The notes under the pieces were generated by a model that had not been told where the DNA came from, made no database searches, and worked only from the letters and a program-made list of their open reading frames with translations. This document shows, in pieces, positions 28,881 to 38,000 of a stretch of DNA of 64,000 nucleotides. This DNA comes from Pseudomonas arsenicoxydans (lineage in GTDB: Bacteria > Pseudomonadota > Gammaproteobacteria > Pseudomonadales > Pseudomonadaceae). A program made the translations under genes and the position numbers. The stretch lies in the NCBI RefSeq assembly GCF_900103875.1, contig NZ_LT629705.1, positions 4,783,001 through 4,847,000 on the forward strand, written 5' to 3'. The stretch's first letter is position 1. The number at the start of each line of letters is the position of its first letter.

Positions 28881-28941
28881 CTTTTGCCACTTTCTGGCAT
28901 CCTGCGCCTCCATTTTTTGACCTGGCCCTGGCGCTTTCCCC

Positions 28942-30414
28942 GTGACCTCATCCGAACACGCAAAACCCCAGCCCCGTTCCGACCTGATCTACGGCCTCGA
29001 CGACCGCCCGCACCTCACCGCCACGGTCTTCGCCGCCCTGCAACACGTGCTGGCCAGTTTTGTCGGCATCATCACCCCGACCTTGATCATGGGCGGCGCC
29101 CTCGGACTGCAAAGCGAAGTGCCGTACCTGATCAGCATGGCGTTGTTCGTCTCCGGGCTGGGCACCTTTGTCCAGGCGCGACGGTTCGGCCCGGTGGGTT
29201 CTGGCCTGTTGTGCCTGCAAGGCACCAGTTTTTCGTTTATCAGCGTGATCCTCAGCGCCGGGTTCATGGTCAAGGCCCGGGGCGGCGGCACCGATGAAAT
29301 CCTCTCGACCATCTTCGGCGTGTGCTTTTTCGCGGCGTTCATTGAAGTGGTGTTGAGCCAGTTCATTGGCAAGTTGCGCATGCTGATCACGCCCGTGGTC
29401 ACCGGCACCATCATTACGTTGATGGGCCTGTCGCTGATCAAAGTCGCCATGACCGACATCGCCGGCGGTTTCGGCGCAGCGGACCTCGGCGCGGCCAGTC
29501 ACCTGGCGTTGGCGGCGTTGGTGCTGGGAACCATCGTGGTATTGAACCGGGTCGACGTGCCATTCTTGCGCCTTGGGGCGATCGTAATTGGCTTGACGTT
29601 GGGCTACGTCGTGGCCTGGTTGTTGGGCGATGTTAATTTCGCCAGCCTGCCCGACGTGCCGCTGATGAGTGTGCCGGTGCCGTTCAAGTACGGTTTCAAC
29701 TTCGATTGGGTGGCATTCGTGCCGGTGGCGGTGATTTTCCTGGTGTCGCCGCTGGAAGCCGCGGGTGACCTGACCGCTAACTCGATGATTTCCCGGCAAC
29801 CGGTCAAAGGCCCGGTGTACATCCGCCGGATCAAGTCCGGTCTGCTGGCTGACGGCCTCAACTCGGCCATGGCGGCGGTGTTCAACAGCATGCCGATGGT
29901 GACCTTCGCGCAGAACAACGGCGTGATCCAGCTCACCGGCGTGGCCAGCCGCTACGTGGCGTTTTTCATCGCCGGCCTGCTGGTGCTGCTGGGGCTGTTC
30001 CCGATGATTGGCGCGGTGCTGCAATTGATGCCCAAACCGGTCCTCGGCGGCGCCGAACTGGTGATGTTCGGCACCGTCGCGGTGGCCGGGATCAAGATCC
30101 TCGCCGAAGCCGGTCTGCATCGACGCAACATGCTGATCGTGGCGATTTCCCTCGGCATGGGCCTGGGAGTCGCGGCCGTGCCGCAGGTGTTGCGTGAGCT
30201 GCCCCTGGCGTTGCACAACATCTTCGAATCGCCGATCACCGTGGGTGCGTTGTGCGCTATCGTGCTGAACATCTTCCTGCCAGAGGAATTCATCGAGCTG
30301 GAGGAAGACGATTTCGATCCGGAAGCCTCGATCCTGCAGGTCATGGAAAATCCCGATGTCCCGGCCAAAGGTGAACCCGCAACGCCTGAGGCGGTCGCAC
30401 AGTTGACCCGCTAA
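28942..30414 (+). CDS. Xanthine/uracil permease (NCS2 family)
   Basis: 490 residues with about 14 membrane segments. NCS2 motifs include QHVLASFVGIITPTLIMGGA at the start, VVTGTIITLMGLSLIKVAM, and NSMPMVTFAQNNGVIQLTGV in the segment that forms the substrate site. The family imports xanthine, urate or uracil with protons. The SMPMVTFAQNNG motif and overall length favour the purine (XanP/UapA-like) branch. The start is GTG 28942; the preceding region holds a REPIN, and no clear operon partner is present. Confidence 0.9.
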   Translation: MTSSEHAKPQPRSDLIYGLDDRPHLTATVFAALQHVLASFVGIITPTLIMGGALGLQSEVPYLISMALFVSGLGTFVQARRFGPVGSGLLCLQGTSFSFISVILSAGFMVKARGGGTDEILSTIFGVCFFAAFIEVVLSQFIGKLRMLITPVVTGTIITLMGLSLIKVAMTDIAGGFGAADLGAASHLALAALVLGTIVVLNRVDVPFLRLGAIVIGLTLGYVVAWLLGDVNFASLPDVPLMSVPVPFKYGFNFDWVAFVPVAVIFLVSPLEAAGDLTANSMISRQPVKGPVYIRRIKSGLLADGLNSAMAAVFNSMPMVTFAQNNGVIQLTGVASRYVAFFIAGLLVLLGLFPMIGAVLQLMPKPVLGGAELVMFGTVAVAGIKILAEAGLHRRNMLIVAISLGMGLGVAAVPQVLRELPLALHNIFESPITVGALCAIVLNIFLPEEFIELEEDDFDPEASILQVMENPDVPAKGEPATPEAVAQLTR

Positions 30415-30421
30415 AAGGCTC

Positions 30422-30455
30422 AAGGGCCGAGCCGTTGGCGGTTCAGCCCTTTTTC
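30422..30455 (+). terminator. Candidate terminator after the permease gene
   Basis: AAGGGC (30422-30427) pairs with GCCCTT (30446-30451) with an inner GCCG/CGG pairing, followed by TTTT. The stem is imperfect. It lies just before the lipoprotein gene. Confidence 0.6.
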
Positions 30456-30472
30456 TGAACGAGAGCCTGTCC

Positions 30473-30946
30473 ATGCGCCGCGTCCACGCCGTCATCCTTT
30501 CCCTGCTGTTGCTCTCCCTGAGCGCCTGCGCCCTCTTCCCCCATCGCGACGCGTTGAACATCAATGTGGTCGGCATCGAACCGCTGCAAAGCCAGGACAT
30601 GGAAGTACGGTTTGCCGTAAAGATACGCGTGCAAAACCCCAACGAAACGCCGATTGACTACAACGGCGTCGCGCTGGATCTAGAGGTCAATGGCCAGCCG
30701 CTAGCCTCTGGCGTCAGCGATCAATCGGGCTCGATCGCACGCTTCTCCGAAACCGTGCTCACGGTGCCGGTGAGCGTTTCGGCGTTTTCAGTCATACGCC
30801 AGACGCTGGGCTTGAGTCAGACCCAGACACTGAACAATCTTCCCTATGTTCTGCGCGGCAAACTGGCTGGCGGATTGTTTGGCACGATGCGTTTTGTCGA
30901 CACGGGCAAACTGAGTTTGCCGGGGTCTACGACTGGCACTTGGTAA
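30473..30946 (+). CDS. LEA14/WHy-domain lipoprotein
   Basis: 157 residues with a lipoprotein signal (LLLLSLSAC, lipobox Cys at 19) and a type-2 LEA/WHy beta-sandwich: LNINVVGIEPLQSQDMEVRF, VQNPNETPIDYNGVALDLEV. The V-x-N-P-N-E motif is typical. The WHy domain is associated with desiccation and stress tolerance in plants and bacteria. Probably anchored to the envelope in the periplasm. Confidence 0.9.
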   Translation: MRRVHAVILSLLLLSLSACALFPHRDALNINVVGIEPLQSQDMEVRFAVKIRVQNPNETPIDYNGVALDLEVNGQPLASGVSDQSGSIARFSETVLTVPVSVSAFSVIRQTLGLSQTQTLNNLPYVLRGKLAGGLFGTMRFVDTGKLSLPGSTTGTW

Positions 30947-30978
30947 ACTGCGGGAGCTTGGAAACGATGCATTTCCCT

Positions 30979-31068
30979 TGTGGGAGCGAGCCTGCTCGCG
31001 ATGACGCCGGCACATTCAACAAATCAGTGGCCTGATCCACCGCTATCGCGAGCAGGCTCGCTCCCACA
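30979..31068. repeat. REPIN-like inverted pair, family B
   Basis: TGTGGGAGCGAGCCTGCTCG and onward (from 30979) is mirrored by CGAGCAGGCTCGCTCCCACA ending at 31068. Each arm contains its own small palindrome (CGAGCCTGCTCG). It ends five bases before the nitrilase stop. The same family is at 57719-57800. Confidence 0.9.
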
Positions 31069-31072
31069 GGGG

Positions 31073-31996
31073 TTATGTAGTGAAGCGGACACCGGTTTTA
31101 GGCCGCTCATCCACGATCAACTCAAACACATCCGGGCGCGCGTAGTGCCCGACGACGTCGTAGTCATAGCGGGCGCGAACCAGGTCATCGGTGTTGATTT
31201 CAGCGGTCAGCAAACCGGCCTCACCCCGCAACGGCCCTGCCAGAATGTCACCCATCGGCCCGACGATCACGCTGCCGCCGGCAATCAGCGGCCGGTCTGC
31301 CGGCCAGTTAGCGATGTCTACGCCCAACGCTTGCGGCGAGTCCTGGACCTGACAAGCGCTGACCACAAAGCAGCGTCCTTCATGGGCGATGTGGCGCATG
31401 CTGACTTGCCACATCTCGCGCTCATCCACCGTCGGCGCGCACCACACTTCAATGCCTTTGGCGTACATCGCGGTGCGCAGCAGCGGCATCATGTTTTCCC
31501 AGCACACCACCGCGCCGATCCGCCCGACCTGGCTGTCGATTACCGGCAGTGTCGAGCCATCGCCCTTGCCCCAGATCAAACGTTCGGTGCCGGTGGGCAT
31601 CAGTTTGCGGTGTTTGCCGACCAGCCCGGCCTGCGGATCGAAATACAGCGCCGTGCAATACAACGTACTGCCGGCGCGCTCGATAACACCGATGACAAGA
31701 TTGGCACCCGTGCGGGCCGATAAGCCGGCCAGCGCTTCGGTCTCGATGCCGGGCACGTCGATGGCGTTGGCGAAATAGCGGGCGAAGGCTTCACGACCTT
31801 CCGGCAATCGGAAGCCCAGTTGAGTGCCAAAGCCTTCGCCTTTGGGATAGCCACCGAGCAAGGCTTCGGGCATGACCACCAACCCGGCGCCGGATTCGGT
31901 AATGGCGTTTTCCCAGGCGAGAATCTGCTCCAGCGTCTCGGCCTTGCCGCCGGGCAAGGCGCCGATTTGCAGCGCAGCAACGATTGATTTGGGCAT
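31073..31996 (-). CDS. Nitrilase (carbon-nitrogen hydrolase)
   Basis: 307 residues with the nitrilase triad: Glu44 in [14 protein letters not shown], Lys131 in [10 protein letters not shown], Cys165 in [13 protein letters not shown]. The GYPKG and CWEN contexts are characteristic of true nitrilases (branch 1), which convert nitriles to acids and ammonia; the natural substrate is unknown. I start at ATG 31996 because the beta strand SIVAALQIG begins just after it; the longer frame to 32125 overlaps the divergent LysR gene. Confidence 0.93.
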   Translation of the reverse strand: MPKSIVAALQIGALPGGKAETLEQILAWENAITESGAGLVVMPEALLGGYPKGEGFGTQLGFRLPEGREAFARYFANAIDVPGIETEALAGLSARTGANLVIGVIERAGSTLYCTALYFDPQAGLVGKHRKLMPTGTERLIWGKGDGSTLPVIDSQVGRIGAVVCWENMMPLLRTAMYAKGIEVWCAPTVDEREMWQVSMRHIAHEGRCFVVSACQVQDSPQALGVDIANWPADRPLIAGGSVIVGPMGDILAGPLRGEAGLLTAEINTDDLVRARYDYDVVGHYARPDVFELIVDERPKTGVRFTT

Positions 31997-32081
31997 GTCG
32001 GCAACTCCGAAAGCAATGAGGTGTTGCTCATTCTCAGGCGCCACGTGATCATGAATAAAGCCCTGTTCGCTGCTAACTGAT

Positions 32082-32990
32082 ATGAACCAAATGAATATCG
32101 CCGACGTCGACCTGAACCTGCTCAAAGTCTTTGAAGCGCTGCATGAAGAGTCCAGCGCCAGCCGCGCGGCGCTGCGTCTTGGGGTGACGCAATCAGCCGT
32201 CAGCGCCGCGCTGCGAAGGCTGCGCGAGGTGTATGGCGATCAGTTGTTCGTGCGCACCGGTCGCGGCCTTGCGCCAACGCTCAAGGCCAATCAGTTGAAA
32301 CCGGTGGTGAGTGACGCGTTGAACAAATGCCGTCAGAGCCTGGCGATGGTCGATCCGGCGGCCCACCATTACGACGGACGCTCGGTCGCGCTGGGCCTGT
32401 CGGATGACTTCGAAATTGCTTACGGACGGCGATTGATCGAACACATTGCCGTCAGTGCGCCAAAGCTGCGGCTGATCTTCCGGCAAACCCACAGCCAGAT
32501 CGTCGCTCAAGCGCTGATGGAGCGCAGCATTGATCTGGCGATCACCGCGGGCGGGTTCACCGAGCGGTTGCTCAGTCGTCAGGTATTGGGCGAAGGCGGC
32601 TATTTGTGCCTGGTCGATCCGCGCAGCCTGGGGCCAGGACAACAGGCAATCAGCCTGCAAGAGTTCGTCGCCCGCGAGCACATTCTGGTGTCGTCGGGCG
32701 GTTTTATCGGGATCACAGATGAAGGGCTGGCGGCGCTGGGACTGAGTCGACGGGTGTGCGCGTCAACCACGCACTTCGCGGCGTTGCCGCACTTGCTCAA
32801 GGGCAGCGAGGCGGTAGCGACCATTCCGGCGCACGCGGCGCAAAGCATCGCGGCGCTCAGCGGGCTGGCACTGCTGCCCTGCCCCTTGGCATTACCGCGC
32901 TACCCGATCGAGTTGGGCTGGCGCACCAGCACCCAGCTCGACCCGGTGGTGCTGAAAGTGCGTGAAGCCATTGTTGCGAGTTTTGCCTGA
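32082..32990 (+). CDS. LysR-family regulator, divergent from nitrilase
   Basis: 302 residues: N-terminal helix-turn-helix ([40 protein letters not shown]) and an effector domain. It is divergent from the nitrilase gene, 85 bases between starts, so nitrilase control is likely. The start at 32082 may also be 32091. Confidence 0.92.
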   Translation: MNQMNIADVDLNLLKVFEALHEESSASRAALRLGVTQSAVSAALRRLREVYGDQLFVRTGRGLAPTLKANQLKPVVSDALNKCRQSLAMVDPAAHHYDGRSVALGLSDDFEIAYGRRLIEHIAVSAPKLRLIFRQTHSQIVAQALMERSIDLAITAGGFTERLLSRQVLGEGGYLCLVDPRSLGPGQQAISLQEFVAREHILVSSGGFIGITDEGLAALGLSRRVCASTTHFAALPHLLKGSEAVATIPAHAAQSIAALSGLALLPCPLALPRYPIELGWRTSTQLDPVVLKVREAIVASFA

Positions 32991-32999
32991 CGGCTGCGT

Positions 33000-33251
33000 T
33001 TACTTGGCAGCCATCAACCGATTGACTTCACTGCGCACCATGTTCGCGAATTCCGGCGGTGACATGCCGTCGAGTTCGGCCCGAACCCATTCAGCCCACT
33101 TGCCTTTGCGCTTGGCGCGCTCGCCAAACAGGCGCGCGGCTTCGCCCTTGGATTTGCCGAGGTTGCTTTGCCAAAGGTCGAACAGACGGGATTTTTCATC
33201 TTCAAGCGCCGCGCGCTCGGCAAGGGGTTTGTCGGCCAGATTGAAGCTCAT
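33000..33251 (-). CDS. Small protein of unknown function, Pseudomonas type
   Basis: 83 residues, mostly helical and charged: LADKPLAERAALEDEKSRLF, then a Lys/Arg-rich RLFGERAKRKGKWAEWVRAE, and a C-terminal FANMVRSEVNRLMAAK helix. There is no signal peptide or membrane segment. AGGTAATTCCC precedes ATG 33251. It ends 10 bases after the LysR gene stop. Function not recognised. Confidence 0.75.
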   Translation of the reverse strand: MSFNLADKPLAERAALEDEKSRLFDLWQSNLGKSKGEAARLFGERAKRKGKWAEWVRAELDGMSPPEFANMVRSEVNRLMAAK

Positions 33252-33308
33252 GGGAATTACCTGCTGCGTAAAATAGGCGACATCTTACACTGTAGGAGGA
33301 AATGTCCG

Positions 33309-33330
33309 ACCCGGGATTTTTGTTCCGGGT
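33309..33330. repeat. Inverted repeat upstream of the ElaB-like gene
   Basis: ACCCGG (33309-33314) and CCGGGT (33325-33330) flank ATTTTTGTT-type sequence. It lies in the 165-base region between divergent genes, where it could be a regulatory site. Confidence 0.4.
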
Positions 33331-33416
33331 GGGCGCGACGCGAAAATCGAGTGCAACTTTTTCGCCAGCGATAGACTCCATTGTTCACTGCCCATTTATC
33401 TGCAAGGAGTACCCCA

Positions 33417-33734
33417 ATGGCCCGGAAAACCAACATACAAATCGCCCAGGACCAAATCAAGGATCAGGCGTTCAGCGAACTTCAGTCCCTGATCGAAGAG
33501 TCGGAAAAACTGCTCAAAAGCAGCGCCTCACTGGTCGGTGAGGAGGCAGAAACCCTGCGCGAACAAATCGCCCAGAAGCTCCAGCAAGCCCGGGATTCGG
33601 TCACCAGTGTGCGTGACCGTACCAAGCCGGTGGTCGATGCGACCGAAACCTATATCGGTGGTCACCCGTGGCAAACCGTTGCCATCTCCGCCGGTTTCGG
33701 CCTGGTGGTAGGCTTGTTGCTGGGCCGTCGTTAA
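33417..33734 (+). CDS. ElaB/YqjD/DUF883 membrane-anchored protein
   Basis: 105 residues: a long helical part (about 10-70, LQSLIEESEKLLKSSASLVG then LREQIAQKLQQARDSVTSVR) and a C-terminal membrane anchor (VAISAGFGLVVGLLLGRR). E. coli YqjD and ElaB are stationary-phase inner-membrane proteins that bind ribosomes; the same layout suggests a similar role. GCAAGGAGTACCCC precedes ATG 33417. Confidence 0.92.
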   Translation: MARKTNIQIAQDQIKDQAFSELQSLIEESEKLLKSSASLVGEEAETLREQIAQKLQQARDSVTSVRDRTKPVVDATETYIGGHPWQTVAISAGFGLVVGLLLGRR

Positions 33735-33778
33735 GCGCTCACGCGTTCATGGTTACAGCGTAAAAAAGATAAAGCATA

Positions 33779-33806
33779 AAAAAGGCGAGCCTCGTGCTCG
33801 CCTTTT
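33779..33806 (+). terminator. Terminator between the ElaB-like gene and dpkA
   Basis: AAAAGGCGAGC, loop CTCGT, GCTCGCCTTTT. A- and T-tracts flank the stem, so it can serve both convergent genes. Confidence 0.9.
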
Positions 33807-33830
33807 GCATGCCTGCGTGTAGCGGCGGCG

Positions 33831-34871
33831 TTACTGCCCCGCCAGTTCTCGCAGGTCAGCCAGGGTCTGAGCGTCCAGCTCGATACCTTGGGCAGCCGAC
33901 TTGGCCCGTTGATGATGACGTCGGTCACCTGGCAAACGCTTGAGCCCCACGCCATGCATCTGCCGGACCAGTTCCTGACTGCGCTCGGCAAAGTTCTGCC
34001 CCGCTGCTTTGCTTGGGTCGATCACGATCAGCAACTGACCGGTCCACGGTGTCTTGGCTCCCGGATGATTCGACCAGTCGAACTCGAACGAAAAATTACC
34101 GCCGGTCAACGCCGCCGCCAACAACTCGACCATCATCGACAATGCCGAACCTTTGTGGCCGCCGAACGGCAGCAACGCGCCACCTTCCAGAATCGCTTTC
34201 GGGTCCTGAGTCGGCTGACCAAGGCTGTCTACGCCCATACCGACCGGCAAGCGTTCACCTTTTCGTGCGGCGATCTGCACATCGCCATGGGCGATGGCGC
34301 TGGTGGCGAGGTCAAAGACAATCGGCTCACCGTCAGCCCGAGGCGCGGCGAAGGCGATCGGATTGGTACCGAACAGTGGGCGATCGGCACCGTGCGGCAC
34401 CACGCAGGTCATGCTATTGACCACGCTCAGCGCCACCAGCCCTTCATAGGCAAACGGCTCTACATCCGGCCACAGTGCCGCAAAGTGGTGGGAATTGCGG
34501 ATCGCCAACACCGCGATGCCCGCGCTGCGAGCTTTTTCTACCAGCAATGCACGGGCAGCGGCGAGCGCGGGCTGGGCAAAGCCATTGCCGGCATCGACCC
34601 GGACGAAACCTGAGGCAACGTCCTCGACCACCGGCACTGCCTGGCCGTTGACCCAGCCGCTCTTGAGCGTCGAGACATACCCGGGGATGCGAAATACGCC
34701 GTGGCTGTGCGCGCCGTCGCGTTCAGCGCCGGCGCAATTGAGCGCCAGGGTCCTGGCGACGTCGGCAGACGTACCGTGACGCAGGAAAACCTGCTCAAGC
34801 AATAGAACGAGGGCGTCGAAATCAAGCGATTGGGTGGTCGAACTGACGGCCACTTCGGGCGTTGCGGTCAT
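33831..34871 (-). CDS. dpkA: Delta1-piperideine-2-carboxylate/pyrroline-2-carboxylate reductase
   Basis: 346 residues of the malate/L-lactate dehydrogenase-2 family. It closely resembles P. putida DpkA as I recall it: NCAGAERDGAHSHGVFRIPG, IAVLAIRNSHHFAALWPDVE, VVNSMTCVVPHGADRPLFGT and GGALLPFGGHKGSALSMMVE. The enzyme reduces cyclic imino acids from D-lysine or D-proline breakdown to L-pipecolate or L-proline with NADPH. ATG 34871 (MTATPEVAV) gives the normal length. Confidence 0.9.
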   Translation of the reverse strand: MTATPEVAVSSTTQSLDFDALVLLLEQVFLRHGTSADVARTLALNCAGAERDGAHSHGVFRIPGYVSTLKSGWVNGQAVPVVEDVASGFVRVDAGNGFAQPALAAARALLVEKARSAGIAVLAIRNSHHFAALWPDVEPFAYEGLVALSVVNSMTCVVPHGADRPLFGTNPIAFAAPRADGEPIVFDLATSAIAHGDVQIAARKGERLPVGMGVDSLGQPTQDPKAILEGGALLPFGGHKGSALSMMVELLAAALTGGNFSFEFDWSNHPGAKTPWTGQLLIVIDPSKAAGQNFAERSQELVRQMHGVGLKRLPGDRRHHQRAKSAAQGIELDAQTLADLRELAGQ

Positions 34872-35099
34872 CTGAAGCTCCAGTTTTATTATTAAGTACG
34901 GGCACCAGGGAAAACGAGGTTGCATGGCAACCCACAGCAGACGTCGATTAAGCGCTGTTCTACGGGCGTCCTGTCAAGTCTCGACTGCCAGTTCGGTGCA
35001 AGCAATATGTACCGCATTTAAGCCCTTCCCGGGTCTTACTGTTTTTCCTCAACCGACAGCCTGTGATGGGCAATTGATCGCGGCACAAGAGGAAACACC

Positions 35100-38000
35100 G
35101 TGACAGAACCCGACCTCCCCTACTTTTTCGATGAGGCAGAACGTGCAGCCAACGCCAAACAGCCCGGCGACCGCGAAAAAGCGCTGAACTTCACAATGGA
35201 TGACCTGAAGTGGCTGAAGAACGTTTACCTGGCCACTCATACGGCCCGCATCGCGCCAGCCAACCCCATGCACGTCGACCAATTGATGCTCAGTGCGACC
35301 GGCATGCAGGATATTCCACTGGCCGGCGCATTTACCATGAGCCGACCCGACGACGCCGAGGTCATGCTCTTCACACCATGGAAAGGCTTGATCAAGTTTG
35401 CCGACATGGCCGACCTTAAAAGCAAGCTCAAGGAATGGCTGGCCCGGGCCACCGGGAAGCGAGAGCTTTTACGCTTTCTGGCCATCGAACAGCGCAGCGC
35501 TTTGCCCTCTGCCACCGTCCCCGAGATCGCCACCCAAACCATTGACGGCGCGGTATTCCAGGCCCAGCAACTGATCCTCGATGGCAATCAGGCACAGAAC
35601 ATCAAGACAATGATCGGCGAGCTGGCCAGGCTGCCCACCTTGCAATCGATGCTGGACGACACCCTCAAACATGCGCTGCACAAGACGTTTCCCAAGCTGG
35701 ACCAGCGCCTCACCCAGATGAAAAGTTTTGTCAGTACGATTTCAGCGTTTGACGGGAGCGACCATCACCACACGGTATCGGCGATGTCATTGAGTGAAAC
35801 CCTGTTGCACGTTTACCTCACCAATCAGTGGCCTGCCGGCGTTTCCAGAGTCTTTGCCCACCCCGAGCTCAGCGTCAGCAGTGATGCCGATAACCAGGCG
35901 TGGGAAAGCGCCTTGAAAGAAACTGCGCAGAGCTTCACGCCACACTTGCACAGCCTGCTCGACACTTTCTGGAATACGCCCGTAAACAACGGGTTGTCAC
36001 GCCTGAAGTTCTTTGCCGAAAGCTTGCGCGACACGTTCCACACGAGGCTTTTTCACCATCGCCAGCAAGGTATCTTGACGACGCATGAATACATACGGCT
36101 GATGAATGTCAGCCTCGCACCGAGCCCTGACGACCCGCTCAGTATTGAAAAAGTGCGGGTCGCCGCGCCCTTCGAGCACTTCGCGGAGCTCGCCTCGACC
36201 TTGATGATCAGCGGCACCGACACCCTGGGTTTTCTGTACACCCAATCCCGAGGCATCGAGGCGACAAGCAATCTGCCCGCCCTCAAGAAAATCGTGCTGC
36301 AAATGATGGCCAGTGAAGGGCATGAGGACGCGTTGCTCAATTTCATGTCTTTGGAGGAACGCGCCCGGTTCCTGGCGTTCAAGTCCGATGAGCGAGTGAT
36401 TGTCGGTCACCCGATCGTCGGCAATGTGTTCGAACAATTGATGTCCGACATCCTCGACAAGCAAAAGGACAACCTGAGCCATGCACTGAGCCGCTACCGT
36501 GAAAGCGAAGGTTCGCTGGACCCTCACGCCCTGCTCGACAAGGCGCTGGATGTCCGGGGGCTGATTGATGACCGGCTGCTGTCTGCCGAAGCAGCAGGAC
36601 GCTGGAGCACTCGGGTGGACCAACGCTGGATTGCGCAACCGGCAACCGTGCGGGCCGAGTCGGCCAAAGAGGCGCTGGCCTCGCTCGATTCCGTCGCGCA
36701 GGCGCTCGATCAACTGCGCGACAAACACCCGGCCATTCCCGCAACAACTCGTACGCACACCGAGGCACTCAGGCTCGTCGACGCTTCAGTGGCAAGCTTG
36801 CAATCGAGTTTTACGCATACCCTGTCAACGGCGTTACGCAGTGAGCTGAAGCTGCGCACAGTCTCGCGAACCCTGGGCACGGCCGAACAGGCAATCATCA
36901 AGACCGTACTCGATTCCCCTGTCCATCTACAGCGAGCGGCATTGAATGGTTTTTTGCCGGACGTATTTTCCCTGGCATTGAAGATGGCCGACGTGACCGA
37001 CCCGGTGAAACTGGCCAGTTGTTTCGTGCTGACCGAACGTGGTGGCCTGGACCCCGTGCATTCCGGGAAGGCAATCTTGTGGACACCTGCCTGCGGATTC
37101 GAGTCCTTCAATGCATTGTCACTGTTGCAGACCGAGCTTGAGGCGCGCCTCGCCGACGACGATCATCGCTCCACCCTTCTGGAGAACCTTGGCCGCACCG
37201 AGCGCGTCCACGGCAAGGCGCCCACGCTGGCGCCGCTGCACCGAATCCAAGGGCATTTTCTTGAACACCTGCAAAAACCTCACATCCATCTGGACCTGAC
37301 GAGCCTGACCCACGCGCTGGCCACGACGCTGCCTGCTGCGCCGCTCACCAGTCTCTTGAATCTGGTGACACTGCGTGAGCCCAAGACCGGACTGCACCGC
37401 GTGACGGACATTGCACAGTCTCTGACGACGCAACAAAAACTGCCGGCATGGCTGGCCAAAGCACCCATCGAAGACCTGATGCTGCATGGCGAACTGCTTC
37501 AGCAGTACCTTGATAACGTCAACAACGACCAGGACTACCTCACGGGCATCCGCTCGCTGCAACGCACGGCTCACCACGAGCTTGAGAAACGACTCAAGGC
37601 AGACGATATCAACATCGATCCGGACAAGGTTCAGGTGCAGATCAGCGCGCGCCCGACGTCGGCGGCTAGCACCCGGACCCTGACCGATTTTGCATTGGAG
37701 CACATCAAGGATCTGGAGCACGCCCGTTTCAAACTGGTTTCCCTGGATACCACCGTGATCCCTGAGGAGATGAACGAGCGCTACATCAAGGACCTGATCC
37801 GCGACCTGAAACCAGGCGAGCATCAGCAGCAAGTACTGAACCAGGCCCTCGCAGACACCCCGATAAATGCCGAGCGCAGGAAGCGCTTTCACACTCAATT
37901 GCCCTGGCAACTGATGCACTACGCCCACGAGGAACGACTGCAGGAGTGCCTGAGCCAAACAGGGTTCGACCTGATCCGGCAAGTGATGAACATGCCCGAC

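Noticed and set aside
28948..30642. Open frame of 564 codons on the minus strand across the permease gene
   Set aside because: The product is dominated by His, Gln, Arg and Asp, typical of the antisense of membrane-protein codons, and has no motif.
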